64,000 nucleotides of DNA, taken from Acetobacter farinalis (GTDB lineage: Bacteria > Pseudomonadota > Alphaproteobacteria > Acetobacterales > Acetobacteraceae). Of the stretch, positions 8,267-15,174 are shown one piece after another. The stretch spans positions 558,001 through 622,000 of the forward strand of contig NZ_JAPIUX010000001.1 in the NCBI RefSeq assembly GCF_026240015.1, given 5' to 3'. Both the position numbers and the translations under genes were made by a program. The notes below the pieces were generated by a model, which was not told where the DNA came from, searched no databases, and worked only from the letters and a program-made list of their open reading frames with translations. The first letter of the stretch is position 1. The number at the start of each line of letters is the position of its first letter.

Positions 8267-9250
8267 ATGCACAGCACTCCGCGCATTCTGGTGAAAGGGG
8301 CCGGTGTGGCCGGTGTGACCACGGCGGTCACGCTGGCGGAGCGCGGCGGGCAGGTGACACTTTACGAGTGCGCCGGGCGGATTGGCGCCGGGGCCTCATG
8401 GATGGCGGGCGGTATGCTGGCCCCGTGGTGTGAAGCAGAATCTGCTCCTGCGGAGGTCACGGCGCAGTCTGTTGACTCAGTGGACTGGTGGGAAGCGCAT
8501 GTGCCCGATGTTGTGCGGGCGGGCAGCCTGGTGCTGGCCCCCCCGCGTGATGTGGGGGAAATCGCCCGGTTCGGGCGGCGCACATCCCATTTTGAAACAC
8601 TGGGTTCCGAAGAGATTGCCAGGCTGGAGCCCGATCTGGCCGGGCGCTTTCACAAGGCCCTGTTTTTTGCCGAGGAAGGGCATGTAGACCCGCGCAAGGC
8701 TCTTCTTGCCCTGCGGAAGAGTCTGGAGGCCATGGGCGGGACTGTCCTGCTGGACAGTGCCCATGCACCGGATGAAACACAGTTTGACTGGGTGGTGGAC
8801 TGCACCGGCCTGAACGCGCGCGCGGCCCTCAGCACGCTGCGCGGCGTGCGCGGAGAGATGCTTCTGTTGCGCTGCCCGGATGTGGAACTGCATCGCCCTG
8901 TGCGCATGCTGCATCCGCGCATTCCCATTTACATCGTGCCACGGGCTGACCATGTGTTCATGGTGGGAGCCACCATGATTGAAAGCGAGAATGCGGGCGG
9001 GATGACCGTGCGCTCCATGACCGAACTGCTCAATGCGGTGTGGGTGCTGCATCCGGGCTTTGGGGAAGCGGAAATTCTGGAAATGGGAACCGGGCTGCGG
9101 CCCTCCTACCCGGATAACATGCCGCTGGTGGTGCGGGATGGACGGCATATTTATGTAAACGGTATGTATCGCCACGGGTTTTTGCTCTCTCCCGCCCGCG
9201 CGCGGGAGGCAGCGGATATGATTTTTGGCGCACAGGACAAGGCCGCATGA
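8267..9250 (+). CDS. thiO: Glycine oxidase ThiO-type FAD enzyme
   Basis: 327 residues. The N terminus has a Rossmann FAD site (RILVKGAGVAGVTTAVTLAE, then an acidic residue after strand 2). A GASWMAGGMLAPWCE segment is typical of ThiO/DadA-like oxidases, and a late GMYRHGFLLSPA segment contacts FAD and substrate. ThiO oxidises glycine to dehydroglycine for the thiazole ring. It heads thiO-thiS-thiG-thiE. AAGGA lies about 12 nt upstream. I see no TPP riboswitch (CTGAGA core) in the 113 bp before it. Confidence 0.9.
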   Translation: MHSTPRILVKGAGVAGVTTAVTLAERGGQVTLYECAGRIGAGASWMAGGMLAPWCEAESAPAEVTAQSVDSVDWWEAHVPDVVRAGSLVLAPPRDVGEIARFGRRTSHFETLGSEEIARLEPDLAGRFHKALFFAEEGHVDPRKALLALRKSLEAMGGTVLLDSAHAPDETQFDWVVDCTGLNARAALSTLRGVRGEMLLLRCPDVELHRPVRMLHPRIPIYIVPRADHVFMVGATMIESENAGGMTVRSMTELLNAVWVLHPGFGEAEILEMGTGLRPSYPDNMPLVVRDGRHIYVNGMYRHGFLLSPARAREAADMIFGAQDKAA

Positions 9251-9330
9251 GGCTGCTGTTCCAGAAGCGGGGCATGCGCGGCAAGCGGGCTGAGCCGTTC
9301 GGCGGACATGGCGCAGCCGCAGAAGAGTGA
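9247..9330 (+). CDS. Possible 27-residue ORF between thiO and thiS
   Basis: An ATG overlaps the thiO stop (ATGA) and opens a 27-codon frame starting MRLLFQKRGMRG, basic in the first half and ending acidic (AAAEE). Its stop is 15 bp before thiS, and AAGG lies 4 nt before the ATG. It may simply couple translation from thiO to thiS. No family is recognised and chance is quite possible at this length. Confidence 0.25.
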   Translation: MRLLFQKRGMRGKRAEPFGGHGAAAEE

Positions 9331-9345
9331 AGGGGAAACGCCCAT

Positions 9346-9543
9346 ATGCAGATCATGGTCAATGATGAAGCTCATGAGGTGTCAGCCAGAACGCTGGCGG
9401 CCTTGATTGATGAGCTGGGCTATAGCGGAGCGCGGATTGCCACGGCTCTGAACGGCCGCTTTGTGCCGGTCACGCAGCGCGCCGAGACTCTCCTGCCGGA
9501 TGGGGCGCAGGTTGAAATTGTTGCTCCCATGCAGGGAGGGTGA
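9346..9543 (+). CDS. thiS: Sulfur carrier protein ThiS
   Basis: 65 residues, ubiquitin-like fold, beginning MQIMVNDEAHEV and ending MQGG. The C-terminal Gly-Gly is where ThiF adenylates and sulfur is loaded as a thiocarboxylate for thiazole formation by ThiG. AAGGGG lies about 8 nt before the ATG, and thiG follows after 6 bp. Confidence 0.95.
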   Translation: MQIMVNDEAHEVSARTLAALIDELGYSGARIATALNGRFVPVTQRAETLLPDGAQVEIVAPMQGG

Positions 9544-9549
9544 GCACGC

Positions 9550-10326
9550 ATGACAAAATCCTTTTACGGCACCACGCTTTCCTCTCCGCTTATGTTGGGA
9601 ACGGCGCAGTATCCTTCTCCGGATATTCTGAGGGACGCGGTGAAGGCCGCGCAGCCGGGCGTTGTGACGGTCTCTCTGCGGCGTGAGTCTGCCGGGGAGC
9701 GGGCTGGGCAGGCTTTCTGGGATCTGATTCAGGAACTGGGCGTGCCGGTTCTGCCCAACACAGCCGGGTGCCACACCGTGAAGGAAGCCGTCACCACGGC
9801 GCATATGGCGCGTGAGGTGTTCGGCACGGAGTGGATCAAGCTGGAAGTGATCGGGGAACTGGATACGCTTCAGCCAGATGTGTTCGGGCTGGTGGAAGCC
9901 GCCCGGGTGCTGGCGGAAGATGGGTTCAAGGTCTTTCCCTACACCACGGAAGATCTGGTGGTGGCGGAACGGCTTCTGGCTGCCGGGTGTGAGGTGCTGA
10001 TGCCATGGGGCGCGCCCATTGGGTCAGGCAAGGGCCTGAACAATGTGTTCGGGCTCCGCGCCCTGCGTGCGCATTTTCCGGATGTGCCGCTGGTGGTGGA
10101 TGCGGGCATTGGCGTGCCCTCTCACGCGGCGCAGGCGCTGGAGTTGGGGTATGACGCCGTTCTGCTCAACACAGCCGTGGCCAAGGCGGGAGATCCCGCC
10201 CGGATGGCCGAGGCATTCCGCCTTGCCGTGCAGGCGGGGGCGCTTGCCCGCACGGCAGACCCCATGGAAGAGCGTGATATGGCTGTTCCTTCAACCCCTG
10301 TTGCCGGAAAGGCCATGCTGGCATGA
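9550..10326 (+). CDS. thiG: Thiazole synthase ThiG
   Basis: 258 residues, (beta/alpha)8 barrel. ThiG joins deoxyxylulose 5-phosphate, dehydroglycine and ThiS thiocarboxylate into the thiazole phosphate. Lys97 in EWIKLEVIGE is the Schiff-base lysine. Other motifs are LMLGTAQYPS at the start, MPWGAPIGSGKGLNN and DAGIGVPSHAAQALELG (phosphate binding). The ribosome site GGAGGGTGAG overlaps the end of thiS. The stop overlaps thiE by 4 bp. Confidence 0.97.
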   Translation: MTKSFYGTTLSSPLMLGTAQYPSPDILRDAVKAAQPGVVTVSLRRESAGERAGQAFWDLIQELGVPVLPNTAGCHTVKEAVTTAHMAREVFGTEWIKLEVIGELDTLQPDVFGLVEAARVLAEDGFKVFPYTTEDLVVAERLLAAGCEVLMPWGAPIGSGKGLNNVFGLRALRAHFPDVPLVVDAGIGVPSHAAQALELGYDAVLLNTAVAKAGDPARMAEAFRLAVQAGALARTADPMEERDMAVPSTPVAGKAMLA

Positions 10327-10946
10327 CATCCCTCCCGCAGAAAATTTATCCTGTTGTTGATACCGCCCGATGGGTGGACCGGCTGGGGGGAGCGGGTGCC
10401 CGCTTCATCCAGCTTCGTATCAAGGACCTTCCGCATGACGCGCTTCTTGCGGAAATCCGTGCGGCACATGCTTTTGCAAAAACGCACGGCGTGTGTCTGG
10501 TGCTGAATGATTACTGGCAGATCGCTCTGGACGAAGGGATTGGGTATCTTCATCTCGGGCAGGAAGATCTGGATACGGCGGACCTCGGGGCAATTCGCAA
10601 GGCGGGTATCCGGCTGGGGCTGAGCACGCACAGCCATGAAGAGCTGGACAGGGCGCTTGCCTGCAAGCCGGATTACGTAGCGCTTGGCCCCGTCTGGCCC
10701 ACGCGCCTGAAAAAAATGCCGTTCGGCCCGCAGGGAACAGAACGGCTGACAGAGTGGAAAACCCTGATTGGTGATCTGCCTCTGGTGGCGATTGGCGGCA
10801 TTACACTGGACCGCCTGCGCCCGTGTCTGGAGGCCGGGGCGGACAGTGTTGCCGCCGTTTCTGCTTTCACACAGCATGCAGACCCGGAAGGGCAGGTCAA
10901 AGCCTGGCTGGCCGAGGCCGGAGAGACTGCGGAACAACCCGGCTGA
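10323..10946 (+). CDS. thiE: Thiamine-phosphate synthase ThiE
   Basis: 207 residues, TIM barrel. It couples HMP diphosphate with thiazole phosphate to give thiamine phosphate. Seen: FIQLRIKDL (substrate Arg/Lys), LNDYWQIALD, YLHLGQEDLD, GLSTHSHEELDRA, YVALGPVWPTRLKK and the phosphate-binding VAIGGITLD. Last gene of the thi operon, overlapping thiG by ATGA. The HMP branch (thiC, thiD) is not in this window. Confidence 0.95.
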   Translation: MTSLPQKIYPVVDTARWVDRLGGAGARFIQLRIKDLPHDALLAEIRAAHAFAKTHGVCLVLNDYWQIALDEGIGYLHLGQEDLDTADLGAIRKAGIRLGLSTHSHEELDRALACKPDYVALGPVWPTRLKKMPFGPQGTERLTEWKTLIGDLPLVAIGGITLDRLRPCLEAGADSVAAVSAFTQHADPEGQVKAWLAEAGETAEQPG

Positions 10947-11136
10947 GGCGCGGGTCAGGCTCGGGATCGGCCTGACTGAGACGGGCCAGCCTAGAAGAGC
11001 ACCAGACTGAAGTGCATCAGACTGGGATGAGCCAGACCGGGGGCGGGCTGGAGCGAGCCAGACTGGAGCACTCCAGTCTGGGCCGAGCCGGACCTCAGGG
11101 CGGACCTGAACTCCGGCAGGCTCTCTGGCGTGGGCT
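10947..11136. repeat. Repeat-rich spacer with CAGACTG copies and a 24-bp palindrome
   Basis: GC-rich 190-bp gap between convergent thiE and the EAL gene. CAGACTG occurs at 11003, 11018 and 11059, CAGACCG at 11033, and the inverted form CAGTCTG at 11074. GAGCCAGAC occurs twice. CCAGACTGGAG (11058-11068) and CTCCAGTCTGG (11071-11081) form a perfect 11-bp inverted repeat around CA. No T tract follows, so it is not a standard terminator. Confidence 0.6.
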
Positions 11137-12429
11137 CTAGCAGGTTTCGATGGACGGTCCTGCCACCTTGCCCTGAATTTCCTGACAGCCATTGACGGCG
11201 AGAAACGCAAACTGTTCCTGCGTTTCAACGCCGGTGGCGCAGCACCGCATGTCCAGAGAGGACACGAGATGCAGAATGGCTCTCAGGAGCGCCTGCGCCC
11301 GCCAGTCTTCAAGAATGTTGTGCGTGAAGGTGCTGTCCAGCTTGATCTGGTCAAAAGGATAATGCTTGAGGCGTTCCAGAGAAGAATAGCCCATTCCGAA
11401 ATTATCCAGCGCCAGCCGCACCCCCATGGCGCGGATACGGGCCAGTTCCTTGCGGGCAATTTCGGGGGCTGAAAAGAAGGAGCGCTCGGACAATTCCAGC
11501 TGCAGGCGCTGGGCAGGGAATCCGGTTTCCGCAAGCAGCTTGCGCAGGGTTTCGGAAAGCCGTTCATGGCTCAGCCACAGCGGAGAGATGCTGACGCTGA
11601 CTCCCAGCGGCTGCGACCATGTCAGCGCCTGAAGGCAGGCATTTTTCAGGGTCCAGATATTCAGGGTTTCAATCAGCCCCAGCCGTGTGGCCTGACGCAG
11701 GTTTACGGGAGTAGTGCGGTGCTCGTGCCGGTGCTCGGGGCGGATCCAGAGCGGTCTGGCTTCAAAGCCGATAATCCGTTCACTCGTGCTTTCCATAACA
11801 GGCAGAAACTCCAGGTGAAGGTCTGCCCGTGTTATGGCGCGGCGCAGGGCGTGATCCTGCGTAATATGGTCGCTGTAAGATTCGGTGCTGTCAGCCGAGG
11901 CTTCCTGATACGAAACGCCCTTGCTGTGTGCCTCGAACAAGGCGGCGTTCGCAGCGGTGATCAGCGCGCTGGCGGTGGTCCCATCCTGAGGGAAAACCGC
12001 AGCGCCTGTCACGGCCTCTGCCAGGATGGGGCTCTCCTCAATCTCAACGGTGCGGGACAGGGCTTCTTCCGCATTCGCAACAAGCTCGGCCAGCGTTTCC
12101 CCATTGGGATCAGCCTGCAGGACAAGTGCCAGTTGCGTTGGAGAAATGCAGAAACTGTGGAGTGTTTGCGGCAAGGCCTTGTGCAGGCGCTCCAGAATCT
12201 GTCGGGTTAAGGAACTGGCGGCCAGCCAGTCTGTTTCAATCTCTGTAGAAGAGCCGTGGAGCAGAGCAATACGCAGGAGTGCCACGGAGGCGTCTTGCGG
12301 TGCCTGCATGACACCTTCGAGTGTCTGGGTCAGGGCGCATTCCAGAGCCTGCCACCCTGAGGAGCACCCGGGTAGAGTGTCCGCCTCGGGCTTTTGACCG
12401 TGCGAGGTGGACTGGTCTGAAAGATGCAT
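11137..12429 (-). CDS. GGDEF-EAL domain protein with degenerate active-site motifs
   Basis: 430 residues, no signal or membrane segment. Residues about 40-180 resemble a GGDEF fold that has lost the GGDEF loop (CISPTQLALVLQAD lies in its place). Residues about 195-425 are an EAL domain. Its signature is altered: EAR instead of EAL at 223-225, the metal Asn replaced by Ser280, DDFG changed to DNFG (342-345), and AEGVE changed to ATGVE (398-402). Glu312, Lys363 and Gln419 remain. Active EAL domains hydrolyse cyclic di-GMP; this one may only bind it or act through proteins. It lies downstream of recG, behind an AT-rich promoter region. Confidence 0.85.
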   Translation of the reverse strand: MHLSDQSTSHGQKPEADTLPGCSSGWQALECALTQTLEGVMQAPQDASVALLRIALLHGSSTEIETDWLAASSLTRQILERLHKALPQTLHSFCISPTQLALVLQADPNGETLAELVANAEEALSRTVEIEESPILAEAVTGAAVFPQDGTTASALITAANAALFEAHSKGVSYQEASADSTESYSDHITQDHALRRAITRADLHLEFLPVMESTSERIIGFEARPLWIRPEHRHEHRTTPVNLRQATRLGLIETLNIWTLKNACLQALTWSQPLGVSVSISPLWLSHERLSETLRKLLAETGFPAQRLQLELSERSFFSAPEIARKELARIRAMGVRLALDNFGMGYSSLERLKHYPFDQIKLDSTFTHNILEDWRAQALLRAILHLVSSLDMRCCATGVETQEQFAFLAVNGCQEIQGKVAGPSIETC

Positions 12430-12636
12430 ACGGAAAACTATCCTTGCTGGTTCAGAAAAATGCCGGACGAAATGCTTTATCTTTCGTCTTTAAAGGAGGG
12501 GTATTTAATTTAAAATAAAAATGTAAAAAATAAGACAACAGTATTTTATTTTAGACATTTAAAAAATAACATTAATTTCCAAGGATTTGATTGTTGATGA
12601 CGCGGATAGAATGAGCAGTGCGAGAGAGCGGACGCT
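12430..12636. other. AT-rich island between recG and the EAL gene
   Basis: Bases about 12480-12595 are strikingly AT-rich against GC-rich surroundings. An imperfect inverted repeat (AAATGT-2-AAAATAA at 12519-12533, partner TTATTTT-2-ACATTT at 12546-12560, 12-base loop) sits inside, flanked by T/A runs on both strands. It probably holds the EAL gene promoter and may also end recG-independent transcripts. No gene is seen. Confidence 0.5.
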
Positions 12637-14781
12637 CTAGCCGCCAGAGAAAATGCGGGCCGCATCCATTTTGTTGAACAGGAGCAGCAGCGTTCTGGCC
12701 GCCGGGGGCAGGGGGCGGGCCGCAGCGTTTGGCCCGGTATCCGGCAGCAGTTTTTCTGCTTCCGCATGAGCGGTTTCCAGCAGCATATCCACCAGAATTT
12801 CCGGTGCCATCCGGTAGTCCGGCAGGCCGGACTGGCGGCGGCCTGTCATGTCTCCACCGCCCCGCAGGCGGAAATCTTCATCGGCAATCAGGAAGCCATC
12901 TTCCGTTTCACGCAGGCAGGTCAGCCTGCGCCGCGCTGTCAGGCCGAGGCCTTCGTCATGCAGCATCAGGCAATAGGAGGCCGCAGCCCCCCGGCCCACC
13001 CGGCCACGGAGCTGGTGAAGCTGGGCCAGGCCAAAGCGCTCGGCATGCTCAATCACCATAATGGTCGCTGTAGGCACATCCACGCCCACTTCAATTACGG
13101 TGGTGGCAACCAGAATACGGGTCTTGCCCTGCGCAAACGCCTGAAGAGCGTCCTCCCGCAAGGCGGTGTCCTGCCGCCCGTGCGCCAGCCCGACAATGGG
13201 CCCGAAGCGTTCCAGCAGGCTCGCCTGCCGGGCTTCGGCAGCGGCAATGTCCAGAGCCTCACTTTCTGAAACCAGCGGGCACACCCAGAAAATCTGCCCC
13301 CCATTTGCCAGTGCGCGGGCCAGCCCCTCCACCACGTCCTCCATGGCGCTGATGGCATGGAGGGAGGTGCGTACAGGCTTGCGGCCTGCGGGTTTGCCCT
13401 CCAGCCGGCTGATCTGCATGTCACCAAAGCGGGTGATCAGCAGCGTGCGGGGGATGGGGGTTGCCGTCATCACCAGCATGTCCGTGGCGGGGCCTTTTTC
13501 GACCAGTGCGAGGCGCTGCTCCACCCCGAACCGATGCTGCTCATCAATAACAGCCAGCCCGAGGTCCGCAAATTTCACGCTGTCCTGCACCAGCGCATGC
13601 GTGCCGACCACCAGCCGGGCTGTGCCATCCTCTATGTCCTGCAAGGCCGCTTTCCGGGCTTTGCCTTTGACAGAGCTGGAAAGGAACGCCACCGGCACCG
13701 GAGAGAGGCGGGCAAAGGTTGCGGCATGCTGGCGGGCCAGAATTTCCGTGGGGGCCATCAGGGCCGCCTGAGTACCGGCCTCTACAGCCCGCAGCATGGC
13801 CAGCAGCGCCACCAGTGTTTTGCCAGCCCCCACATCCCCCTGCAAAAGGCGGCTCATGCGCCATGGGGCGGCCATGTCGGCCTCGATTTCACGAAGAGCC
13901 TTGTTCTGCCCGGGGGTGGGGCTATGGCCAAACGCGGCAAGGGCCTGCTTTTGCAGGGTGCCATCTCCCATCAGGCTGCGGCCGGGGCGGGCGCGGGAGG
14001 CATGCAGGGCAATGCGGGTGGCAAGCTGGTCCGCCAGCAGTTCATCACACGCCAGCCGGGCGTGTGCGCGGGTTTGCTCCGCGCGCCATGCGTCCCCTGT
14101 CTCGCTCTGCGGAATCTGGTCCGGGCACTGCATCCATGTCAGCGCGGTGATGAAATCTGGCCAGCGCTTCCGTTTGATCAGGCCCGCATCATGCCATTCC
14201 GGCAGGGCGGCGGGCAGGCGGGCGAGGGCCGCGGTCATGGCCTGCCGGACATGCCCGGCAAACAGCCCCGCGGTAAGGGGCCAGACCGGGTCAAGGCGCG
14301 GAATACGCTCAGCCAGGCGGGCCGGGAGCAGATAGTCGGGTGATGTCATGCACAGGCGCTCACCAAACCGTTCGATTTTGCCGGAGGCGACAAGCGATTC
14401 GCCCGCGACAACCTTCTCGGCCTGCCATCTGGAGAAAAAGGCGAGTTCCAGAAAGCCGGTGCCATCTGCCAGTGTGACACGCCACGGCTGGCGTGTGCGC
14501 GGGGCCGGGGCGCGGATGTCCTGCACGGTGCCGGAGACTGTGGCGATGGTGTCAGCCCTGAGTTGCGCCAGAGGCGGGCGCAGGCGGCGGTCTGTCACGC
14601 TTTCAGGCAGGCAGAACAGCAGGTCCAGCACCCGCGTGCCACCGGCAATACGGGCGAGAAGCTTCGCCCGTGCGGTGCTGACACCCGGCAGAGTGTCCAG
14701 CGCGGCCAGCACGCCGGACAGGTCCGCGCCATCAGGCGGGCGGGGTGTCGAAGCGGATGTGATGGGATCGGGGCTGGACAC
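12637..14781 (-). CDS. recG: ATP-dependent DNA helicase RecG
   Basis: 714 residues. RecG reverses stalled replication forks and branch-migrates Holliday junctions. The N-terminal wedge/OB domain spans about residues 20-170 (TVSGTVQDIRAP). Superfamily 2 motor motifs follow: LLQGDVGAGKTLVA (Walker A), VIDEQHRFGVEQR (DEQH box, typical of RecG), MTATPIPRTL, and ATTVIEVGVDVPTATIMVIEHAERFGLAQ with QLRGRVGRG in the second lobe. It is divergent from sdhE-mfd with 69 bp between starts. Confidence 0.97.
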   Translation of the reverse strand: MSSPDPITSASTPRPPDGADLSGVLAALDTLPGVSTARAKLLARIAGGTRVLDLLFCLPESVTDRRLRPPLAQLRADTIATVSGTVQDIRAPAPRTRQPWRVTLADGTGFLELAFFSRWQAEKVVAGESLVASGKIERFGERLCMTSPDYLLPARLAERIPRLDPVWPLTAGLFAGHVRQAMTAALARLPAALPEWHDAGLIKRKRWPDFITALTWMQCPDQIPQSETGDAWRAEQTRAHARLACDELLADQLATRIALHASRARPGRSLMGDGTLQKQALAAFGHSPTPGQNKALREIEADMAAPWRMSRLLQGDVGAGKTLVALLAMLRAVEAGTQAALMAPTEILARQHAATFARLSPVPVAFLSSSVKGKARKAALQDIEDGTARLVVGTHALVQDSVKFADLGLAVIDEQHRFGVEQRLALVEKGPATDMLVMTATPIPRTLLITRFGDMQISRLEGKPAGRKPVRTSLHAISAMEDVVEGLARALANGGQIFWVCPLVSESEALDIAAAEARQASLLERFGPIVGLAHGRQDTALREDALQAFAQGKTRILVATTVIEVGVDVPTATIMVIEHAERFGLAQLHQLRGRVGRGAAASYCLMLHDEGLGLTARRRLTCLRETEDGFLIADEDFRLRGGGDMTGRRQSGLPDYRMAPEILVDMLLETAHAEAEKLLPDTGPNAAARPLPPAARTLLLLFNKMDAARIFSGG

Positions 14782-14850
14782 GGGCGCGACAGAAGCCTCT
14801 GTTTGGCAGGCTGACAGAAGAGAACGCCAAGGCTATAGGACACCAGCGTC

Positions 14851-15174
14851 ATGCAACACAATTCAACCATTGCTCTCCCGCCCGAACAGGACTCCGAAGA
14901 CCAGCTCGATCTTCGGCGCCGTCGACTGCTGTTTCGGGCCCTGCATCGCGGCACGTTCGAGACGGATGCGCTCATTGGCGGGTTTGTGGAAACCAATGTG
15001 GCGTCCATGAATGCAGCGGAGCTTGCGGATATGGAAGCTGTTCTGGAAATTCCGGACCCGGACCTGACAGACTGGCTGTTTGGCCGTCTGCCATTGCCGG
15101 TGGAACGGGAGACGCCCATGTTACGCCGGATGGTTGATGCGTGTCGCGCAAAGGGAGTTGGGATAGCCGGATGA
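14851..15174 (+). CDS. sdhE: SdhE, FAD assembly factor for succinate dehydrogenase
   Basis: 107 residues, five-helix SdhE/Sdh5 family (DUF339). The RGxxE motif that contacts flavoprotein is visible as HRGTFETD (about 32-39), followed by the family tail DWLFGRLPLP. SdhE promotes covalent FAD attachment to SdhA. AGGA lies about 10 nt before the ATG. The stop overlaps the mfd start by 4 bp, an arrangement common in alphaproteobacteria. Confidence 0.93.
   Translation: MQHNSTIALPPEQDSEDQLDLRRRRLLFRALHRGTFETDALIGGFVETNVASMNAAELADMEAVLEIPDPDLTDWLFGRLPLPVERETPMLRRMVDACRAKGVGIAG

Noticed and set aside
10960..10985. CTGAGAC in the thiE downstream spacer as a THI-box
   Set aside because: It lies after the operon, and the second conserved TPP-aptamer element is not present nearby.
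10122..11228. 368-codon minus-strand frame across thiG, thiE and the repeat spacer
   Set aside because: Antisense to two certain genes; the part in the spacer only reflects the short DNA repeats.
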